A DNA stretch of 64,000 nucleotides from G963677325 sp963810555 (GCA_963810555.1 CAWENX010000009.1:558001-622000); one strand, 5' to 3'. Positions 44,364 to 55,010 are shown, counted from the stretch's first letter. Notes: generated from the letters alone by a model not told the origin. Translations and numbers: made by a program.

Positions 44364-45812
44364 CTATTCCACAAATACATTTTTAACAAAGTCATTTTTC
44401 CTGAAATAAGCAGGATCGGTTATCTTTTTGTCGTTGATGAAATAATCCTTTATATGGATATTGTTGACAATATGCGTACTGTCGAAACCCATAAAATTAC
44501 AGTAGGTAGGTTTCTCACTGTTGTAATGAATATTCTTAAACCAGATATTGCTTATATTTCCGGGGAAAGAGTCATTTTTCAGAGCATAATGGCCTGTAAT
44601 CCTCATCTCAATGCTTTTTGCCATATTGGTAACGGGTTCCGGCCTGTCAGCCATCCGGGCGCTGTCAAGAATCGGCTCCTCAATGTATATATTCTCATAC
44701 CGGACATTCTTTACCCACGCTTTATCCCCGTTGAAGATATCGCAGGCAATAAAGGTAAAACGGGGGATGTAGCAATTGGTAAAGGAGATATTTTTAATCG
44801 TATCCGCAACAGTTTCGGCCCCTATTTCAAGGGCTCTTCCCCAATCGTTCCAGAGTACACAGTTGTCAACTTTCAGATCCTCTACATTTTTGTAATTACT
44901 GGTGTAAGCCCTTGGCAGACCTTTCACAACAATGTTGTCGTCATAAGAGCGTATAAAACAATTCTGTATCGTAACCTTGTGGCTGTTAACCACATCAATC
45001 CCATCAGAATTGTAACGCCAGAATCCGATCAGTTTAAGGTTGTCAATTGTGACATTCTCACATTGCTGGGGCCGGATTGCCCATTCCTGAGGATCGCGTA
45101 GTATAATCCCGCTGAGAGAAGCAGAGTTTACTTCACGGAGAAAAATCATGTTGCGGGCTTCATTTCGTGCAATTTCGCTTGCATCAAGTATCCCCCGCCC
45201 AATAATGCGGATGTCCGAAGCATTGGTGCTTTCAATGGATCCGTGTACCACTGCACCTCCCGCAATAAAAACCGTTTCACCTTCTTTGACTTTTATTCTT
45301 CCTGCTTCATGAATACCAGGACCAAAATAATGCACTTTGGGGTCGTCCTTCTTTACATTAAAGGTCTCAATCGGATTGGCAAAGAGATGCATGGCATTGT
45401 GGTAACCATTTACTTCAACAACGATCTGCATGGGTTTTATGAGACTGAAGGTGATGGTATTTCCAATTACCACGGGTTTGATACCAAACATCGTCGGACG
45501 GATGTTAAGGCTGTTAATCGGCTTTTCGGAAATGATCTTCACCTCCGCCTTTCCGGAAAAGTCAAAATAGGCAAATGAAGCAATCTCGGTTTGACTGATC
45601 GGCCTCTGATATCCGGGCCAGACCTGATTGATCGGATATTTGGAAACACGGGCCTGGTATACAAAAACAGGCTGATCATTCACTAACAACTGAAAGTCAT
45701 TCGAACTGGGTTCCCCCTCAGGCCCGGGATAAATTATTAATTTTGAATTCCCGCAACCAGCAAATAAAATTGAGAGAAGAATTATTAAAGTGGTTTTCAT
45801 TATTGATTGCAA
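44364..45812 (-). CDS. GH28-like (polygalacturonase family) lipoprotein
   Basis: 482-residue protein with a lipoprotein signal (MKTTLIILLSILFAGCGNSK) and an N-terminal beta-sandwich before a right-handed beta-helix. The helix core shows GPGIHEAGRIKVKEGETVFI, IRIIGRGILDASEIARNEAR, FWRYNSDGIDVVNSHKVTIQ (N-S-D-G-I-D, as in GH28) and IRSYDDNIVVKGLPRAYTS (the D-D of the active site). GH28's usual G-H-G is not obvious; the equivalent turn reads WGRALEIGAETVADTIKN. It is therefore a GH28-like enzyme, plausibly acting on acidic polysaccharide. It is transcribed with the GH43-like gene. Confidence 0.75.
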   Translation of the reverse strand: MQSIMKTTLIILLSILFAGCGNSKLIIYPGPEGEPSSNDFQLLVNDQPVFVYQARVSKYPINQVWPGYQRPISQTEIASFAYFDFSGKAEVKIISEKPINSLNIRPTMFGIKPVVIGNTITFSLIKPMQIVVEVNGYHNAMHLFANPIETFNVKKDDPKVHYFGPGIHEAGRIKVKEGETVFIAGGAVVHGSIESTNASDIRIIGRGILDASEIARNEARNMIFLREVNSASLSGIILRDPQEWAIRPQQCENVTIDNLKLIGFWRYNSDGIDVVNSHKVTIQNCFIRSYDDNIVVKGLPRAYTSNYKNVEDLKVDNCVLWNDWGRALEIGAETVADTIKNISFTNCYIPRFTFIACDIFNGDKAWVKNVRYENIYIEEPILDSARMADRPEPVTNMAKSIEMRITGHYALKNDSFPGNISNIWFKNIHYNSEKPTYCNFMGFDSTHIVNNIHIKDYFINDKKITDPAYFRKNDFVKNVFVE

Positions 45813-45831
45813 TTAAGGAATGATCGTTAAT

Positions 45832-45866
45832 AAAGAAGGGGATTAATCTCAATCCCCCTCTTCTTT
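45832..45866 (-). terminator. Hairpin terminator after the DUF5107-TPR gene
   Basis: On the minus strand AAAGAAGAGGGGGATT pairs with AATCCCCTTCTTT (one extra G) around a 6-nt loop, 10 bp after the gene's stop. It is also nearly symmetrical on the other strand. Confidence 0.7.
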
Positions 45867-45875
45867 AACATTTGG

Positions 45876-48210
45876 TTAATCTTTAAATATTTTCGATTCA
45901 AGCATCAGTTTTGCCCATATATGATTCTGGTTCAGTTCAATGGCTTTGGCGAAATTTTCCCTTGCCTTTGCCTTATCTCCCAGTCCATATTCTGCAAGTC
46001 CCATCTGGTAATAACTTTCAGCCATTCTTGATTCCCTGGTTGATGCAGAGCCGAATTTTGAGAAGTAATCAAGATCCTCAGTGGATTTCAATTGCCGGTT
46101 TGCATCATTCTCAATTCTTTCCAGTATTGATTTTGCCTCATCTTCATTACCCAGTTTTTTCAAAGCCATCGCCTTGTAAAAACCAAGCTCAGAAAGGTTG
46201 CTCCTGCGTCCGCCTCCCAATTGCTTGAGCTTTTGTATAGGCTTCTTTGGATGCCTGTTCATTTTTAAGCCCATCGTATGCAAGACCTGTATAATAACTG
46301 ATCTGGGCTCTTCTGCCCCCGTCAATGGGTTCCCCGACTTCAAATTGTCAGGCCAGGTATCGGCACGCTGGAAATCCGTCAAGTGCCTTTTTGTATTGTT
46401 TCTTCTCAAGCTCGGTTATTCCCCTCAGCAAATTGGCATCTACAAATACATCGTGAATATTTCCGCCGCCTTCCCAAACATGAAAATGACGTTTGGTCAA
46501 TACGTTAAGCGCTTTATCATAACTGCCGGTCTGATTGTAAAGCTCAAGCAAACGAGTAAGAGCATCATCCCGCTTTTCAAGAACAGGAATATTCTTCTGA
46601 AGAAATGCCAATCTTTCTGACGGAGATACACCGGAACGCGCTTTCAATTCATCAAGCTCTGCAAAGAGCCTTGGATCCTGATTATTTAATGCAATCGCCT
46701 TTTCGTAAGCTTCCATTGCCTTCTTTACATCACCCTGCACCTGATCATAAGCAAAGCCAAGGTTTTGAAAGGTAAGATAGAATTTATCATCCAGTCTGGC
46801 CGACTGTTCCCAGTCTGCTATGGCTTTATCTTTCTGATTAAGGAAATAATGAAGGTTTCCAAGATAGTAATTGGCTTTCGCATCAGTAGGATTCTCTTTA
46901 ATAGCGGTTTGCAAGTATTTCAAGTTCCTCGAGACGGAAAGGGAAACAATAATCCGGATTGGCCTTTGAGGCCTTTTCAAAATACTCTTTTGCTGCAGCC
47001 TGATTACCGTCTTTCAGATTATAAAATCCTGAATAGTAATAAAGCATCGGAAAGTCGGACTGTTTCTCACCTGAGTTTTCATACATGTCCAGGATATGAA
47101 GTGCATCCTTGTATGCGCCTATATGTCCGTAATTCTGAACAAGCTCTAAAACCGATTGCGCATTGCCCCCGAACCTGTATTTCAGCAGACTGACATTCTC
47201 ACTGCTCCATGGCCAGTTATCCTCTGCTTCAGATTCTGCAAAGTAACCTTCTGCAGCGCTCCAGTTGTCAAGCTTATCTATACTCTGGGCTGTCGAGACA
47301 ACTTCTTTTGCTTCTTTGATATTCCCGCTTTTCCTGAGAATATAGGCTTTGAGAGCAAGGGAGGAGGTATTCATCCCGTTGGCATTCAAGACGGATCTAC
47401 AAGGTTCAGGGCTTCATTATATTTGCCTTCCAGACAGGAGATCTGCGCAAGCCGGTAATAAGCAGGCGACTGGAATTCGTAAACCAGGTTGCCTTCCATA
47501 ATTCAGTCTTTGCTTCTTCCAAACGGTTCTCAAACTGGTAGAATATTTCCAAGGTAATAGAAAGCCTCTCCGTTTTTAGGATGCGTGTAATCCTTGGTAA
47601 GCCGCTTAACAGCCCTTTGTAAGTATTTCTCAGCCTCATCGAATTTTCCTTCCTTACTGCGGCGGATACCCATTACAATATTAACCCTGCCATCAAGAGA
47701 ATCCCGATTCAGAGCCTCTTGCCAGTAAGGTATAGGATCGATAGTGGCATTGCGGAATTCCTCAAGCCGCAGACCTGTCAGATAAAGCTCTTCGTTTGTT
47801 TTATATTCTTTAGGATCTTTAGGCCGCTCAACAGGCACAGGAGCCTCCTCCTTAACAAGTGCTTCTGGCTGGTAACTAACGAGTTCCTTACCCTCTTTCG
47901 AAAAAATGCCACTTTTATATCCGTATCTTTTACAGACGAATCAATTGAAAATTCATTTATATATGGTTTTGCAGGATCAATATCGATTGTTTCTTCCTTA
48001 AATACTTTACCTGATATATAAACCACAGCCTTAGCCTGTTTAAATTCTCCTGTTGCACAGAACCCCACCTTTATGGTTGAAGGCTGGTAACTGCCTGATG
48101 TCCCGGGCCCAAATCCTTTTAAAGGAAACCCTATCTTTACGCTTGAAGGGGCCTTTCTTTCCAGGTTAACGGCAGCATCAGCGGTAGCATTCTTTACTCC
48201 GCCTATTTTT
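45876..48210 (-). pseudogene. TPR-rich C-terminal part of a DUF5107 protein, multiply frameshifted
   Basis: Several overlapping minus-strand frames (ending 45876, 46348, 46898, 47406, 47530, 47778) join into one long tetratricopeptide-repeat region. Examples in order are AEKYLQRAVKRLTKDYTHP, ENRLEEAKTELWKATW, AQSIDKLDNWSAAEGYFAES, NQAAAKEYFEKASKANPDY, KDKAIADWEQSARLDDKF and KARENFAKAIELNQNHIWAK. About ten single-base shifts are needed to keep the frame, e.g. near 47905, 47540, 47490, 47395, 46900 and 46375. The parts match the usual C-terminal layout of DUF5107-TPR proteins of Bacteroidota, so this is one gene continuing from 48211-49340. The neighbours on either side are intact, so the damage is local. 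Confidence 0.7.
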
Positions 48211-49340
48211 TTATGGGTACCATATCTGTTTAAATACCCTTGTTTCTCCGGGACCTATCCAGCTGTAATCAGGCTGATTGTCAGAATAAGCCCCAACCAT
48301 CAGTTCCAGGTACTGCCCGTCAGTGTCGGTAAGCATCTTCTCCCACATCTGGGCTTCCTTGTTGTTCCCCCAAAGGAAGAATTTCTTTCCGGTTACAACA
48401 TTATGATTGGCAACATGCACTGTGCCGGCATCTTTCCCGAAATCATATCCTGCAAGAAAATCATCCTTGAAATTCCAGGCAAATATCGAGGCCGGCCGCG
48501 GATGGTTCTTCCACCAGTAAGATCTGTGCCCGTACGGTCCATACCGCCATACATCCCACTCCCAATAGGCAACGTGGTAAATTCATTCTTGGCATGCTGG
48601 GCGCCGTACTGTGTATCGGGAGGAAAAATAACCTGGTAATCCTTATTGGCATGAACCGAAACATTGGCCCAATAAAGGAATGAATGAATAAAAGGAGTCG
48701 GATTAAATACCTTTACCGTTGCTTCAACATAGGACTTACCGGGATAAAGCGTCAATCCGACAATCCAGTGCAGCCTTCTTGAAAGTTCAGTCTCTCCTAC
48801 CCAAACGGTTTTGCTTCCGTCAGGATTATCCTGCATGGAATAATCAACCGGTAAATCGCTCGAAGCACGGTGATGATCAGGAATATTCCACTCAACCCCT
48901 CCTGAGAGCCATGCGCCTATCATTCCGATAAGGGCGGGCTTAATGGAATGCTGGGTATAGAAGAAATGATAACCATCGGTCTTGTCAAGAGCAGTAAGAA
49001 TGCGTCCGCCGAGTTCAGGGGCAACACCTATTTGAGTATATTGGTTTTCAAGATAGACAATCTTATAATCCTGGTCTTTCCTGATATCCGTCAGAACATC
49101 ATAAAGCGGAAGAGGATAAACATGCCCCTGTGCTCCCTGGTAGCTCCGCCCCTTATAAAAAGAAGGTGTTTTATCCGGAGGAGCAACCTCATAAGTGGGA
49201 AAGTAAGCTTTCTCTCCTCGATCTTTACAGCAGACTGACCCCATCGAGCAGAGAGAAGGAGCAATTAATAGAGATGATAAACCAGTGAAAGAACAAGACT
49301 CAGTAATGTTGATTTTGGTGTAATCGGGACTAGTTTTCAT
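48211..49340 (-). pseudogene. DUF5107 domain, N-terminal part of a frameshifted DUF5107-TPR gene
   Basis: Starts at ATG 49340 (MKTSPDYTKINITESCSF). The DUF5107 core contains VYPLPLYDVLTDIRKDQDYK, VAPELGGRILTALDKTDGYH, GAWLSGGVEWNIPDHHRASS and GETELSRRLHWIVGLTLYPG, a beta-sandwich resembling galactose-mutarotase-like folds. Near 48510 a shift is needed to read YWWKNHPRPASIFAWNFKDD and FGKDAGTVHVANHNVVTGKK, which continue the domain; another near 48225 joins QIWYP to the next part. The intact protein would be about 1150 residues. The family's enzymatic role is not established. Confidence 0.75.
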
Positions 49341-49467
49341 CTGACAGTCTTTAAAGTCTGTAATCGTTTTGAATATCACATTTCTAATGACAAACTTAAC
49401 GAATATAATCCTCATTTTAAAAGGCAAACCATTGAATTGTCAGCCCAAATGATAAATAAAAATCTAC

Positions 49468-50025
49468 TCATGTCAACCTTTCATAATTGAGAAGGATAAC
49501 CCGCTTTTAAATGTTCTTGTCCCGGTTAGTTTAAGGTTGAAGCTAGTCCTGATACCATTAAATAATGTTGTGCCCTCGCCAAGAACGACAGGATCAACCA
49601 TAAACTGGTATTCGTCAATCAGCCCGTTTTCGGCAAATGTGTTAACAATGCTCCCGCTTCCAAGAATGGTCATATTTTGTCTGACAATTGCTTCATCTTT
49701 TTTATTTCTTCGACAATGTTTTCTTTTATAAGCCGTGTATTGTTCCATTCTGACCTTTTCAAGTGTTCCTGAAAAGACAATTTTCTCTGCATTATTCATT
49801 CCTTTAGCGACAACAGGATCATTTTTAATCGCAGTATTCTGTCGGCCAGTAACTTGCCATCAATTCATAAGTGATTCTGCCAAAAAGCAAAATATTGCCC
49901 AAACCAAGCTTTTCAGCGGCAAAATCGTTCTCTTCCTTTCCATGCACATGCCACGTTATTTCCCCTCCCGGTCCTTTGAAGTAGCCGTTCAGCGTGATGA
50001 AATTATACACTCCAAGCTTTCCCAT
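49468..50025 (-). CDS. Dihydrofolate reductase/RibD C-terminal domain family protein, frameshifted
   Basis: Starts at 50025 (MGKLGVYNFITLNGYFKGPG). Correcting single bases near 49845, 49748, 49680 and 49498 gives one continuous protein of about 185 residues: LGLGNILLFGRITYELMASY, WPTEYAIKNDPVVAKGMNN, VFSGTLEKVEWNNTRLIKEN, MTILGSGSIVNTFAENGLID, EYQFMVDPVVLGEGTTLFNG and ending KSGVILLNYERLT. The GRITYE, ILGSGSI and the P-V-V-L-G-x-G-x-x-L-F pattern identify the DHFR/RibD-like domain, often labelled dihydrofolate reductase. The substrate is unknown. The last residues in the uncorrected frame (SFSIMKG) are out of frame. Multiple shifts suggest either consensus error or decay. Confidence 0.7.
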
Positions 50026-50158
50026 AGTTGGTTGATTTAAATTTTCAATTACCGAATGATAATAAAATAACAGTTTAGGAAGTAAATTGATGTTCGGGCC
50101 GGAATATTTTTTTGATCCTAAAAAAGATAATTGGAAGCATTATCTTGGATGTGCCAGG

Positions 50159-50263
50159 TCTCTATTTGTTGTGCACTTGCCGTGTATTCATTGTGCAATT
50201 ATTGTGCTATTATAGCACAGTGAGTGCACAACAATAGCACAGCAAATGCACAGCAATAGCATA
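50159..50263. repeat. Palindromic 11-bp-phased word array (TGTGCTA type)
   Basis: Forward words start at 50159, 50170, 50181, 50192 and 50203 (TCTCTAT, TGTGCAC, CGTGTAT, TGTGCAA, TGTGCTA). Reverse words follow at 50213, 50224, 50235, 50246 and 50257 (TAGCACA, GTGCACA, TAGCACA, ATGCACA, TAGCATA). The axis is at 50211. The array lies in the 315-bp spacer upstream of the DHFR-like gene. Confidence 0.85.
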
Positions 50264-50340
50264 ACAAACCCCTTGATGGCATAGCTTTGGAACAGGGAAA
50301 AATTACATCTGAAAGGAGGGTTTTAAAAAGCTGAATATGA

Positions 50341-51163
50341 TTATAAGTATTTATCCAGCCACTTCCATGTGATCTCTTTAAGTCTTGCCCTGGCCTTTGG
50401 ATCATAAGTCTGTTCAATCGCCCGTGACTGATTTTTACCGTCAAAATAGGCTCCTGAAATTGTGGTGTCAAGAAGGTTTTCAACGGCTTCAGCTCCTTGT
50501 TCAACTGTTGTTAGTGAATATCCCCACTCGTCAAGAACCATTTTTGTGTTCATCAGGGAAGCCGGGTGGACTGCATTGACTTTTATTCCTGATCTCTTTC
50601 AGCCTCTCGGCCAGATCAAAAGTATACATGATCATAGCGGCCTTGCTTCGATGGTAGGCCAGTAATCCGTCATAGTGATGATCCAGCATCAGATTATCAA
50701 AATCAAGGGGCGCCTGACCAACCGAAGCCACATTAATGATGTGGGATGTAGGAGGTTTTAAGATGGGAAGCAGCTTCTCGGTTAACAGAACATGTGCAAG
50801 ATAATTGACTGCAAAACGGAGTTCAATTCCCTCTTTGCTCAGCTCACGATGGTTATTGGTTGGAAGTCCCCTGCCTATCCCCACATTGTTGATCAATACG
50901 TCAAGGTGATCATGCTCTTCAAGGATTTTCAGGCTCAGGCTGTTCACCTCCTGGAGCGAGGAATAATCTGCGTTATAATACTTTAGTGAACAATCCGGGC
51001 AAAGAGCGTTAATTTCATCCAATACTTTATTGCCTTTGGATTCATTTCTGCCATGTAAAAGAACTTCTGCATTATGCATTGCCAAATGCCTGGCCATTAA
51101 TTTGCCCAATCCATCTGTAGATCCTGTGATAAGGATTTTTTTGCCTTCCCATGAATCTTTCAT
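50341..51163 (-). CDS. Short-chain dehydrogenase/reductase, one frameshift
   Basis: NAD(P)-dependent SDR of about 273 residues. The cofactor motif is ILITGSTDGLGKLMARHLAM, the NNVG element is in LDVLINNVGIGRG, and the catalytic pair is in LLAYHRSKAAMIMYTF (Y-x-x-x-K). The first ORF (51163 to 50531) ends out of frame (QCSPPGFPDEHKNGS). Dropping one base near 50588 gives KVNAVHPASLMNTKMVLDEW and joins the second ORF, which ends KEITWKWLDKYL. The pattern VNAVHPA is the usual SDR continuation. It is similar to retinol-dehydrogenase-like SDRs; substrate is unknown. Confidence 0.8.
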
Positions 51164-51327
51164 ATCTAATAAATTCTAAGATTCCATAAGTTACGTTTGA
51201 TTCGAGAGAATTGTTACCTCAATTGATATTCTGATGAGAGGAATCTTCGGGTGCTCTTTTCTGTAAGTTTTGAGATTTTATTATCCGATCGTGATTCCTC
51301 TAACCTAAGATCAGAAGTTCAATACTT

Positions 51328-52146
51328 TTACTCAAAATAAAAGATCAAGGTCAGAATATTGGAATTTAATGTTTTGACGATATATCCATAATAGGGTATG
51401 GCATAAGCTTTAAGCGGATCGGTGTCATGTCTGATGAGATTGTTTAATCCGTAGGAGAATTTGATTTCACCTGAAAACCGGAAGTATTCCATATAAGAAT
51501 CGAGACCCATTGCAATTTCGGCATAGAATCCGTCTTTCCCCACATGAACCGCTTTCTCAGATATTCTTTTGTTTTCAAGGTCTCTGCGATATGCTCCTCC
51601 CAAATAAACGAAAGGCCGCACGTTATAATGTCTGAATCCTTTATACCTGATTCCCATCGGAATATCCACATATGCTGAAGGAGTCGATAAATAGGTTTGT
51701 TCATCCATCCCCTCAATTTGTTGGATAACAGCAGGACTGATGGGAATGGAATAGATCAGATGCCTGTTACCAAGGGAGATTCCAGGAGTAAATCGCAAAT
51801 CGAAATCCCGATCTAACCTTATATTGGCAACTCCTCCCACTGTAAATCCGGGAGCAGGAGGATTGACTTCAACCCTGAAATTGGTTTTCTGATAATATCC
51901 ACCCAGTTCGGCATTTTGCCTTATCCATTGATTGGCAGGATTTTGGAAAATAGGATTATCATATACATTATCATAATGCGAAAATCTGTAATCCATCGTA
52001 TTAATTCCGAGATAAAAACCGAAATGAAGTTTGCGATTATCAAAGAGCAGTAAATTATCGGCCCCTTTGCGTTGGGCAAAAAGACATTCATTGCCTGATA
52101 ATAAGGCAATTAAAAAGAGTATATATTTTAGTTTATTTGAAAACAC
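51328..52146 (-). CDS. porT: PorT-like outer membrane beta-barrel protein
   Basis: 272-residue protein with a signal peptide (YILFLIALLSGNECLFAQ) and beta-barrel-like alternation, ending in an aromatic residue (LTLIFYFE). The segment NRKLHFGFYLGINTMDYRF and the conserved FTPGISLGNRHLIYS, SAYVDIPMGIRYKG and RPFVYLGGAYRRD resemble PorT, an accessory of the type IX secretion system. Location immediately downstream of ubiE/menG supports this, because that linkage is common in Bacteroidota. No other T9SS gene is in the window. Function in secretion is inferred from family and context. Confidence 0.72.
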   Translation of the reverse strand: MFSNKLKYILFLIALLSGNECLFAQRKGADNLLLFDNRKLHFGFYLGINTMDYRFSHYDNVYDNPIFQNPANQWIRQNAELGGYYQKTNFRVEVNPPAPGFTVGGVANIRLDRDFDLRFTPGISLGNRHLIYSIPISPAVIQQIEGMDEQTYLSTPSAYVDIPMGIRYKGFRHYNVRPFVYLGGAYRRDLENKRISEKAVHVGKDGFYAEIAMGLDSYMEYFRFSGEIKFSYGLNNLIRHDTDPLKAYAIPYYGYIVKTLNSNILTLIFYFE

Positions 52147-52309
52147 TTTGTTTATTAAGCCAGGTTTAAATTGAGTTCTATCTTATCATCTAAGATTATT
52201 TTACTAAATATAAGAGTTTAAGGTTAATTTCCAATTGCCAATATCAAATATTATGAAAATTTGACATTTTTTAAGACGCTTTAGACTCTCGCTGTGCGTC
52301 TCTATAAGA

Positions 52310-53038
52310 TTATTTGATGCCTAAATATATTGTTGCAACGCCAAATGTCTGCCTGTATTCTTTAACCCGAGTAAATCCTGCTTTCTCAAGTAAAGCTATA
52401 AATTCCTTCCCTTCAGGGAATTGGCTCACAGATTCAGGCAGATAGCGATAAGCCGAATGATCTTTCGATATTAATCTGCCCAGGAAAGGAAGAATATGAT
52501 TCGAATATAAATTGTAAAGCTGTTTAACAGGAAAAACGCGCGGCCGGGAGAATTCAAGAACGCATAAAATACCACCAGGTTTTAACACCCTGAAAATTTC
52601 AGATAATCCTTTCCCCGGATTTTCAAAATTTCGCACTCCGAAAGCAACGGTTGTTGCATCAAAGGCAGCCTCATCAAATTCAAGGTTTTCTGAATCACCT
52701 GTTTTTAGTTCGATTTTATGATCCAATCCGATTGATTTTATTTTAGCTCTTCCTATAGCAAGCATTTCTTCGGAAATATCAATTCCCGTAATTTTCCCGG
52801 CACCTGTTTTTAAAGATTCTATTGCGAAATCTCCCGTCCCTGTCGCAACATCGAGAATATCAGATGGCTTAAACGGTTTGATCAACTTTACAGCTTTACG
52901 CCGCCATTGTTTATCGATCCCAAAAGAAAGGAAATGATTTAGAAAATCGTATCGGGGAGCTATATTGTCAAACATTCCGGCAACCTGCTCTTTTTTGCTC
53001 TTCCCTGAACCAGAATAAGGTTTTACGACAGAAATCAC
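52310..53038 (-). CDS. ubiE: Demethylmenaquinone/ubiquinone methyltransferase UbiE/MenG
   Basis: 242-residue SAM methyltransferase completing menaquinone synthesis. UbiE signatures are visible: MFDNIAPRYDFLNHFLSFGI, DKQWRRKAVKL, the SAM motif ILDVATGTGDFAIESLKTGA, ITGIDISEEMLAIGRAKI, and DATTVAFGVRNFENPGKGLS, the classical UbiE box. The C-terminal YRYLPESVSQFPEGKEFIAL with TRVKEYRQTFGVATIYLGIK closes the family pattern. It starts 3 bp after the stop of the purL-like gene and precedes porT, forming a likely operon. Confidence 0.95.
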   Translation of the reverse strand: MISVVKPYSGSGKSKKEQVAGMFDNIAPRYDFLNHFLSFGIDKQWRRKAVKLIKPFKPSDILDVATGTGDFAIESLKTGAGKITGIDISEEMLAIGRAKIKSIGLDHKIELKTGDSENLEFDEAAFDATTVAFGVRNFENPGKGLSEIFRVLKPGGILCVLEFSRPRVFPVKQLYNLYSNHILPFLGRLISKDHSAYRYLPESVSQFPEGKEFIALLEKAGFTRVKEYRQTFGVATIYLGIK

Positions 53039-53041
53039 TTG

Positions 53042-54080
53042 TTAAACCTTTACATCGCTGGTTACCCCTTTATCCACGAAACCAAAAGAGCGGTCATCAA
53101 TCCTTATTTCCCCTTTTGTAACATGACCAAGAGTAATAACAGGGATTTTATTTTCGGACAGAAAATCGACAAATTCATCTTCCTTATCATCCGAAACAGT
53201 AACAACCACGCGACCCATTCCTTCTCCGAAAAGGAAGGCATCAGTCCTTATCTCTGCATCAGTTGTAATGTCGAAACCCAGTTCATTTGGCAATGCATCC
53301 CTGAGCAGTGTGAAGAATAGTCCGCCGATTCCGACCGGGCTTGCCGAGATGAACAAGATCCATAAGAATCATTTCTTTTATTACATTCATCAGCTTGCTC
53401 TCAAAGGCAAGGTTAAAATGCATCAAAGGAGATTCTTTGATTTCATGGTAATGATCAAGATATTCAGATGCATTGATATCATTGAATGTTCTTCCAATAA
53501 GGAAAATATTATGTCCTTTGGATTTTAATTTCGATGTCATTATACGATTATGGTTCTCAATTTTACCAACCAGGCTTACCATCAGAGTCGGAGGCATGAA
53601 TCCGTCTGTATTAGAATAATCGTAGAAGATTTTCCGGTGTGAGAATTGGAGGTTAAAAGCCGAGGCAGCCGCGTCAAGGCCTAACCTTGCAGCCATGACC
53701 ATTTCCTGGGCAAGAGGATTAGCTATATCCACGTTGTTCAGGAAAGCGCTCATCGCAGTTGGTTCGGCGCCATAACAAACCAGCCTTCTTACTGCTTTTG
53801 CCACAAGAATCTGCGCTGCTAAAAAAGGATCGATTGCAAGCCTGCGGTGATCGGCATAAATGATCATTGAGAACAGTTTCCCATTGTCATCGACCTGAAA
53901 TATCCCTGCTTCACTGGGATCTTCCTTGCCAATATCTTTTGGTTCAGGAAAAGGAGAAGCAAAATCGTTGAAGATATTCATTGGCGATAAATGAGGAATC
54001 GCAACCATAGAATATATAACATTCTGCAAATCCTCAGGTTCGGGAATCTGATCAATTGCAAAGGTTTCGTTCTCAGCCAT
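53042..54080 (-). CDS. PurL-like (AIR synthase-related) protein, one frameshift
   Basis: A protein of about 345 residues resembling part of phosphoribosylformylglycinamidine synthase (AIRS-type domains), too short for a full PurL. It has FSMIIYADHRRLAIDPFLAA, AKAVRRLVCYGAEPTAMSAF, and LVHL followed after a shift by SASPVGIGGLFFTLLRDALP and TDAFLFGEGMGRVVVTVSDD, matching the AIRS_C region. The frames join when one base near 53340 is skipped (HL then ASPVGIGG). The glutaminase domain and ATP-binding lobe seem absent, so catalytic activity is doubtful and the real role is unknown. It leads the ubiE-porT operon. Confidence 0.65.
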
Positions 54081-54205
54081 AATTGTAGTTTTTAGAAAGA
54101 TTGAACAAATTTAAAGATTCAAAATTAATGATATTACTGTTGATCCCTATTCTTCTAAAGTTTTTTTACTTTAGCGAACGAAATTTAGTAAATAATATTA
54201 TCAAC

Positions 54206-54967
54206 ATGAGTAAAATTGCGCTTATTACCGGGGCTACTTCAGGCATAGGGAAAGCAACAGCCAAACTTCTTGCCGCTAATGGTTATGATGTAATCATTAC
54301 CGGCCGAAGGATGAATCTCTTGAATGAACTGGCTGAAAATATTCAAAAAGAAACCGGTGCAGATGTTCTGAAATTAAATTTTGACGTGCGGTCTTTGGAA
54401 CAAGTGGAGAAAGCATTTGAATCACTGCAGGGCAAATGGGTTAAAATTGATGTTTTGATAAATAATGCCGGATTGGCTGTCGGTCTTGGACCTATACATT
54501 CAGGGGATAACCGACGATTGGGACAGGATGATCGATACAAATGTGAAAGGATTACTCTATGTAACACGAAAAGTCACACCGGGTATGGTTGAACGCGGAA
54601 AAGGACATATTATAAATGTTTCTTCCATTGCAGGAAAGGAAGTTTATCCCAAAGGAGCCGCCTATTGCGGAAGCAAATATGCCGTTCAGGCAATCACTAA
54701 TGCCCAGCGTATTGAATTATTGCATTATGGTATAAAAGTCAGCTCCATTTGCCCGGAACGGTGGACACCGAATTTTCACTCATTCGTTTCAAAGGGGATA
54801 AGGAGAAAGCTGATGATGTTTATAAAGGATCTTACCCCGTTTACGCCGAAGATATAGCGGAAACAATTCTATTCATGGTTAACCGTCCCCCTCATGTGAA
54901 TATAGATGATATGCTTATCATGGCCACGGATCAGGCAAGCGCAAGGGACTTCAACCGCCAAGCATAA
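54206..54967 (+). CDS. Short-chain dehydrogenase (YdfG-like), two frameshifts
   Basis: SDR of about 253 residues starting at ATG 54206 (MSKIALITGATSGIGKATAK). The cofactor motif GATSGIG, NNAGLAVGLGPI, and after a shift at 54505 IQGITDDWDRMIDTNVKGLL, INVSSIAGKEVYPKGAAYCG with the catalytic Y-C-G-S-K, are in order. A missing C near 54755 is needed to read ICPGTVDTEFSLIRFKGDKE. The C-terminal part ends VNIDDMLIMATDQASARDFN. The match to NADP-dependent 3-hydroxy acid dehydrogenases of the YdfG type is good. It is divergent from the purL-like gene. Confidence 0.82.
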
Positions 54968-55010
54968 AAGGTAAAACAAATTAAAAGTAATCAGTATCTT
55001 TCCAAATTTC

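Noticed and set aside
44454..45101. Plus-strand ORF of 215 codons opposite the GH28-like gene
   Set aside because: Antisense shadow of a clearly recognisable glycoside hydrolase gene.
48719..49238. Plus-strand ORFs opposite the DUF5107 domain
   Set aside because: Antisense shadows; the minus-strand frame has clear family motifs.
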